Positions 5,745 to 7,885 of a DNA stretch of 7,885 nt are shown in pieces (within the stretch, counting starts at the first letter, position 1; every line of letters begins with the position of its first letter). The position numbers and the translations under genes were made by a program. Origin of the DNA: JAICLL01 sp035252155 (lineage in GTDB: Bacteria; Planctomycetota; Planctomycetia; Pirellulales; JAICIG01); NCBI GenBank assembly GCA_035252155.1, contig DATFDL010000228.1, positions 1-7,885 of the forward strand, read 5' to 3'. The notes under the pieces are model-generated. The model did no database searches. It had not been told where the DNA came from and saw nothing but the letters and a program-made list of their open reading frames with translations.

Positions 5745-5824
5745 ACCAGACCACGAGCGACATCGTGGTGACAGAGGTGAAGGAGAGCGAGCCGGGTCCG
5801 GTCTTCGTGGAGCTTCTTAGCTAA
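5714..5824 (+). pseudogene. Out-of-frame natural C-terminus of the pore-forming protein
   Basis: After the T-run at 5710-5713, a different frame reads RLQGVFTGVNQTTSD, then IVVTEVKESEPGPVFVELLS and TAA at 5822-5824. This has the alternating strand pattern and composition expected for the end of an aerolysin-type module and has no start of its own. Adding a single T to the TTTT run joins it to the upstream frame, giving an intact protein of about 347 residues with the junction DSVFIRLQGVF. It is either a real inactivating deletion in a homopolymer or a sequencing error. Confidence 0.75.
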
Positions 5825-5848
5825 ATGGCCATCGCTAAACGGCCATCA
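5821..5848. repeat. Imperfect 14-base tandem duplication at the end of the toxin gene
   Basis: CTAAATGGCCATCG (5821-5834) is followed directly by CTAAACGGCCATCA (5835-5848), 12 of 14 identical. The first copy contains the stop codon of the restored toxin frame. It lies where accessory DNA gives way to the leader of the NDUFS4-like gene. Confidence 0.55.
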
Positions 5849-5870
5849 GCGGGGTCGCGATCGGCTTTCG

Positions 5871-5892
5871 CTTTCCGTTTAAACCGAAAGGA
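5871..5892 (+). promoter_or_regulatory. Palindrome and ribosome binding site before the NDUFS4-like gene
   Basis: A near-perfect 20-base palindrome centred on GTTTAAAC (5871-5890; arms CTTTC and GAAAG, one C-C mismatch) precedes the gene. Its end overlaps AAAGGA (5887-5892), which lies 12 bases before the ATG, a rather long spacing. Folding would hide the ribosome binding site; an operator role is equally possible. Confidence 0.35.
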
Positions 5893-5904
5893 TCGAGCTC
5901 TCTC

Positions 5905-6213
5905 ATGACGGCCCGCATCTACAAACCGGCGCGCACGGCGATGCAGTCCGGTACCGCCAAAACCAAGGAATGGGTGCTCGATTATGAGCCCGAACAGCCA
6001 CGCCTGGTCGAGCCGCTCATGGGCTGGACCTCATCGGGCGACATGAAACAGCAGCTGCGGCTGTTCTTTCACACCAAGGAAGAGGCCATCGCCTATTGCG
6101 AGCGCGAAGGCATTGCCTACCAGCTGTTCGAGAGCAAGCCGTCCGCCCGCCGGCCGCGCATCGCGTATGCGGACAATTTTGCCCCCGGCCGACGCGGCGC
6201 CTGGACGCATTAG
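5905..6213 (+). CDS. NDUFS4-like respiratory complex I accessory protein (102 aa)
   Basis: The protein matches the ETC complex I subunit family, the bacterial counterpart of mitochondrial NDUFS4 (the 18-kDa AQDQ subunit), an accessory subunit that stabilises the NADH-binding arm of NADH:ubiquinone oxidoreductase. Visible hallmarks are an N-terminal ARIYKPARTAMQSG stretch (3-16), KEWVLDYEPE (21-30), the core PLMGWTSSGD (37-46), LRLFFHTKEEAIAYCEREGIAYQL (51-74, the strand-helix-strand unit), and a basic tail with YADNFAPGR. No signal peptide or membrane segment is present, in agreement with a peripheral subunit on the cytoplasmic side. Length is typical for alphaproteobacteria, where the gene usually lies outside the nuo operon, as here. 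It is monocistronic and converges on the receiver-EAL gene. Confidence 0.92.
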   Translation: MTARIYKPARTAMQSGTAKTKEWVLDYEPEQPRLVEPLMGWTSSGDMKQQLRLFFHTKEEAIAYCEREGIAYQLFESKPSARRPRIAYADNFAPGRRGAWTH

Positions 6214-6219
6214 GCCGAA

Positions 6220-6250
6220 GCGGGCCTGCAACGAAGTGATTTAGGCCCGC
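6220..6250. terminator. Shared hairpin between convergent genes
   Basis: GCGGGCCT (6220-6227) pairs perfectly with AGGCCCGC (6243-6250) around a 15-base loop. The right arm overlaps the last codons and stop of the minus-strand receiver-EAL gene, and the left arm lies seven bases after the NDUFS4-like stop. It is well placed to end both transcripts, though without a T-run. A smaller alternative hairpin uses AGGCC at 6212-6216. Confidence 0.5.
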
Positions 6251-7524
6251 CGCTTGATCAGCGGGCGTGCGCCCGCGCCCGGCGCGGCAGGCGCAGCCGG
6301 CTTCTGCGATCCGGCGCGCTGGCGCAATAGCGACAGGAAGCGTTCCTCAGGCATCGGCTGGCCGAGCAAAAAGCCCTGGCCGTAATCGCAGCCCATGCTG
6401 ACCAGCGCCAAAGCGTCGGCCGCCTTCTCGATGCCGATCGCCACGGCGATCGAGCCGAAATTGTGGGCGAGATCGATCACGGTCTTGCACAGCGGCGCAT
6501 TGACCTTGTCGGTGCCGCAGTCGGCGACGAAGGCGCGGTCGAGCTTCAACTCCGCAAACGGCAGCTCCTTGAGCCGCACCAGCGAGGAATAGCCACGGCC
6601 GAAATCGTCGATGGCGAGCTTGACGTTGAGATGAGCGAGATCCTTGGTCAGCTCGCTCGCGAGTTTCAGGTCGGTGACGATCTGCTCTTCGGTTACATCG
6701 ATGATGAGGCCCGGCCATTTTTCATATTGCGGCTTGTAGGTCTGTACGATCTCGGCGACGTTGATCTTGACCAGCGCATTGACCGGCACGTTGGCCGCGA
6801 TCCGCAGGTTGACGCCAAGCTTGGCGAAGTTGAGCCCGGCGCGCAGCGACTGCGCCAAGGCCTGCTCCGAGAGCGTCACCAGGCTCGATTCGCTGGCGCC
6901 CGGCATGAAGGCGCCGGGCATCAGCACGCCCTGGGTCGGGTGGCGCACCCGCGCAAAAGCTTCGGCGCCGACCAGCTGCTTCTTGCGCAGGTCGATCTTG
7001 GGCTGAAACCAGAATTCCACCCAATTGTTCTTCAGCGCCTCGACGAGCTCGACGCGGCCGGCCATCGCCGGCGGATCGCCGAGCTTCAGGTCTTGTAGAA
7101 TTTTTACGATGACCCCGGTGTCGAACGGCTTCTTGAGCGGCGCCAGCATCAACAACCGATGCTGATCGCCGATGCTTTTGACGTGGGCGAGCACGGCGGC
7201 ACCGCGGTTCGACATCAGCTGCACGTAGCCGCTATAGCCGCGCTGGCCGAGCATGACGACGCAGGCGATCGCCTCGGCGGATTCCAGGGCAATATTGAGG
7301 AACACCGCGTCCGGCGTGCGCTTGGTCAAGGCGGCCGCAAGACCTTCGCCGTCGGCCAATTCCAGCGTGTCGACGCCGGCGCCATGCATGATCAGCGACA
7401 GGAAGTGGCGGATGCTGGCGTCCGAATCGATGATGAAGCACAACGGTGTGCGCGCGCCAGGCGTCGCGTCTGGCGGCGCCGCGCCGGTCGCACTGGTGGT
7501 TCGTTGGGCGGAACTGGCCGTCAT
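6241..7524 (-). CDS. Receiver-EAL protein with degenerate receiver and EAL active sites (427 aa)
   Basis: The receiver domain (about residues 27-145) keeps the acidic pair region IIDSD (31-35) and the conserved Lys (K132 in LKKPF), but the phospho-acceptor Asp is Asn77 (PDAVFLN). The EAL domain (about 158-402) normally hydrolyses c-di-GMP to pGpG. Present are Glu188 and Arg192 of an EAFAR motif (EAL changed to EAF), Asn245, Asp306-Asp307 in DDFGRGYSSL, Lys327 and Gln383 in GQGFLLGQP. The Glu of the ELTE motif is Asp276 (IDVTE), and the general-base Glu of EGVE is Ile363 (AIGIE). I infer a c-di-GMP-binding or protein-interaction role rather than a phosphodiesterase. The tail is Ala/Pro-rich and basic. 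ATG at 7524 is chosen since the domain follows a usual linker; the frame is open to an ATG at 7665, but that extension is low-complexity. No Shine-Dalgarno is seen. Confidence 0.9.
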   Translation of the reverse strand: MTASSAQRTTSATGAAPPDATPGARTPLCFIIDSDASIRHFLSLIMHGAGVDTLELADGEGLAAALTKRTPDAVFLNIALESAEAIACVVMLGQRGYSGYVQLMSNRGAAVLAHVKSIGDQHRLLMLAPLKKPFDTGVIVKILQDLKLGDPPAMAGRVELVEALKNNWVEFWFQPKIDLRKKQLVGAEAFARVRHPTQGVLMPGAFMPGASESSLVTLSEQALAQSLRAGLNFAKLGVNLRIAANVPVNALVKINVAEIVQTYKPQYEKWPGLIIDVTEEQIVTDLKLASELTKDLAHLNVKLAIDDFGRGYSSLVRLKELPFAELKLDRAFVADCGTDKVNAPLCKTVIDLAHNFGSIAVAIGIEKAADALALVSMGCDYGQGFLLGQPMPEERFLSLLRQRAGSQKPAAPAAPGAGARPLIKRRA

Positions 7525-7740
7525 TGCTGGTCTGCGCCCGGCTGGCGGGAGAGCCGCATCATTGTTGTAAATTCTTAACCGCCGGTTTCGGCTCCGGGCC
7601 GGGCCGTCGCCCATCGGCGCAGCACTGTGCGATTGGCCGGCACGGCGTTCCGTCGGCGCATGCATGCGCTGGCTGCGGAGCGTGGACGCGCCGCCCCCCG
7701 CTGGACGACCGGCCTCGGCGTGCTAGCTTGCGGTCAGGCT

Positions 7741-7765
7741 GCGGCGGCATTCGCGATGCCGCCGC
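7741..7765 (+). promoter_or_regulatory. Perfect 10-bp hairpin in the leader of the Tat-signal gene
   Basis: GCGGCGGCAT (7741-7750) and ATGCCGCCGC (7756-7765) pair perfectly around TCGCG, 28 bases before the ATG at 7794. It is very stable on paper and close to the ribosome binding site. It could be an operator, a leader attenuator or an mRNA-stabilising stem. No clear promoter could be picked out in the rest of 7525-7793, the divergent region. Confidence 0.45.
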
Positions 7766-7782
7766 CCAGACAGAATTTCGAC

Positions 7783-7789
7783 GGGAGAG
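7783..7789 (+). promoter_or_regulatory. Ribosome binding site of the Tat-signal gene
   Basis: GGGAGAG lies four bases before the ATG at 7794. It sets this start, which places the twin-arginine motif near the N-terminus as expected. Confidence 0.6.
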
Positions 7790-7793
7790 CGAA

Positions 7794-7885
7794 ATGCCGA
7801 AAAAGGATGCGAGCCCCAACTTGAATCGCCGAAAGTTCCTCGCCGCTGCGGCAGTCGCGGGCGCCGGCAGCGCGGTCGGCCCGGC
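7794..7885 (+). CDS. Start of a Tat-exported protein (cut by the window edge)
   Basis: Only 30 codons are visible. They form a twin-arginine signal: a polar N-region, NRRKFL at residues 11-16, then a hydrophobic Ala/Val/Gly run (17-28). Tat substrates are folded, often cofactor-bearing, before export to the periplasm. N-termini very like this one occur on Bradyrhizobium thiamine pyrophosphate-binding (acetolactate synthase-like) proteins; that is a memory-based guess and the visible part cannot confirm it. The gene is divergent from the receiver-EAL gene with a 269-base spacer. Confidence 0.75.
   Translation, partial: MPKKDASPNLNRRKFLAAAAVAGAGSAVGP

Noticed and set aside
6463..7098. Plus-strand 211-codon frame opposite the receiver-EAL gene
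   Set aside because: It is antisense to a gene with clear receiver and EAL motifs and has no domain of its own.
7524..7563. Thirteen-codon minus-strand frame whose TGA overlaps the receiver-EAL ATG (ATGA), suggesting translational coupling
   Set aside because: It has no ribosome binding site and no sign of conservation; the overlap is probably chance.
1..7885. CRISPR array, insertion sequence, rRNA or integrase
   Set aside because: No regularly spaced repeats, transposase or recombinase motifs, or rRNA-like sequence were found on either strand.

Overview
The window looks like chromosomal DNA of an alphaproteobacterium of the order Hyphomicrobiales, most likely Bradyrhizobium or a close relative. 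The reasons are the high GC content and several products with a familiar Bradyrhizobium character: a short single-domain PilZ protein, a double cold-shock-domain protein followed by a secreted DUF192 protein, an NDUFS4-like complex I accessory protein, and a receiver-EAL protein. This placement rests on recalled family resemblance, not on a search.

Layout. (1) Positions 1-1505 look accessory. They hold the 3' part of an SMI1/KNR4-like gene with a degenerate C-terminus, a gene-poor stretch (521-716) in which I recognise nothing, a 62-residue secreted peptide, and a PilZ gene on the minus strand. (2) A tRNA-Glu(UUC) lies on the minus strand (1506-1581) with a good promoter; its 3' end points into the accessory stretch. 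(3) A block of ordinary genes follows: a glyoxalase I-like gene on the minus strand with a large structured palindromic element just after its stop, a divergent Sir2 deacylase, then the double cold-shock protein and DUF192 pair. (4) A tRNA-Pro(UGG) lies on the plus strand (4474-4550). (5) Directly after its 3' end is the most unusual gene: a beta-trefoil-like domain fused to an aerolysin/ETX-MTX2-type pore-forming module. As given it carries a one-base frameshift near its 3' end, and its natural C-terminus is still readable up to 5824 in another frame. (6) Ordinary genes resume with the NDUFS4-like gene. It converges on a receiver-EAL gene whose key receiver and EAL residues are substituted, with a shared hairpin between them. 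(7) The right edge holds the start of a gene with a twin-arginine signal, transcribed divergently from the receiver-EAL gene.

How the parts fit together. The cold-shock and DUF192 genes are probably one transcript. The PilZ protein and the degenerate EAL protein are both candidate c-di-GMP readers rather than enzymes, but they are 5 kb apart and not an operon. The pore-forming lectin-like protein stands alone, with no visible partner, immunity gene or mobility gene. The 3' ends of both tRNA genes face accessory-looking DNA, the usual geometry of insertions at tRNA genes, but no integrase or att duplication is visible here.
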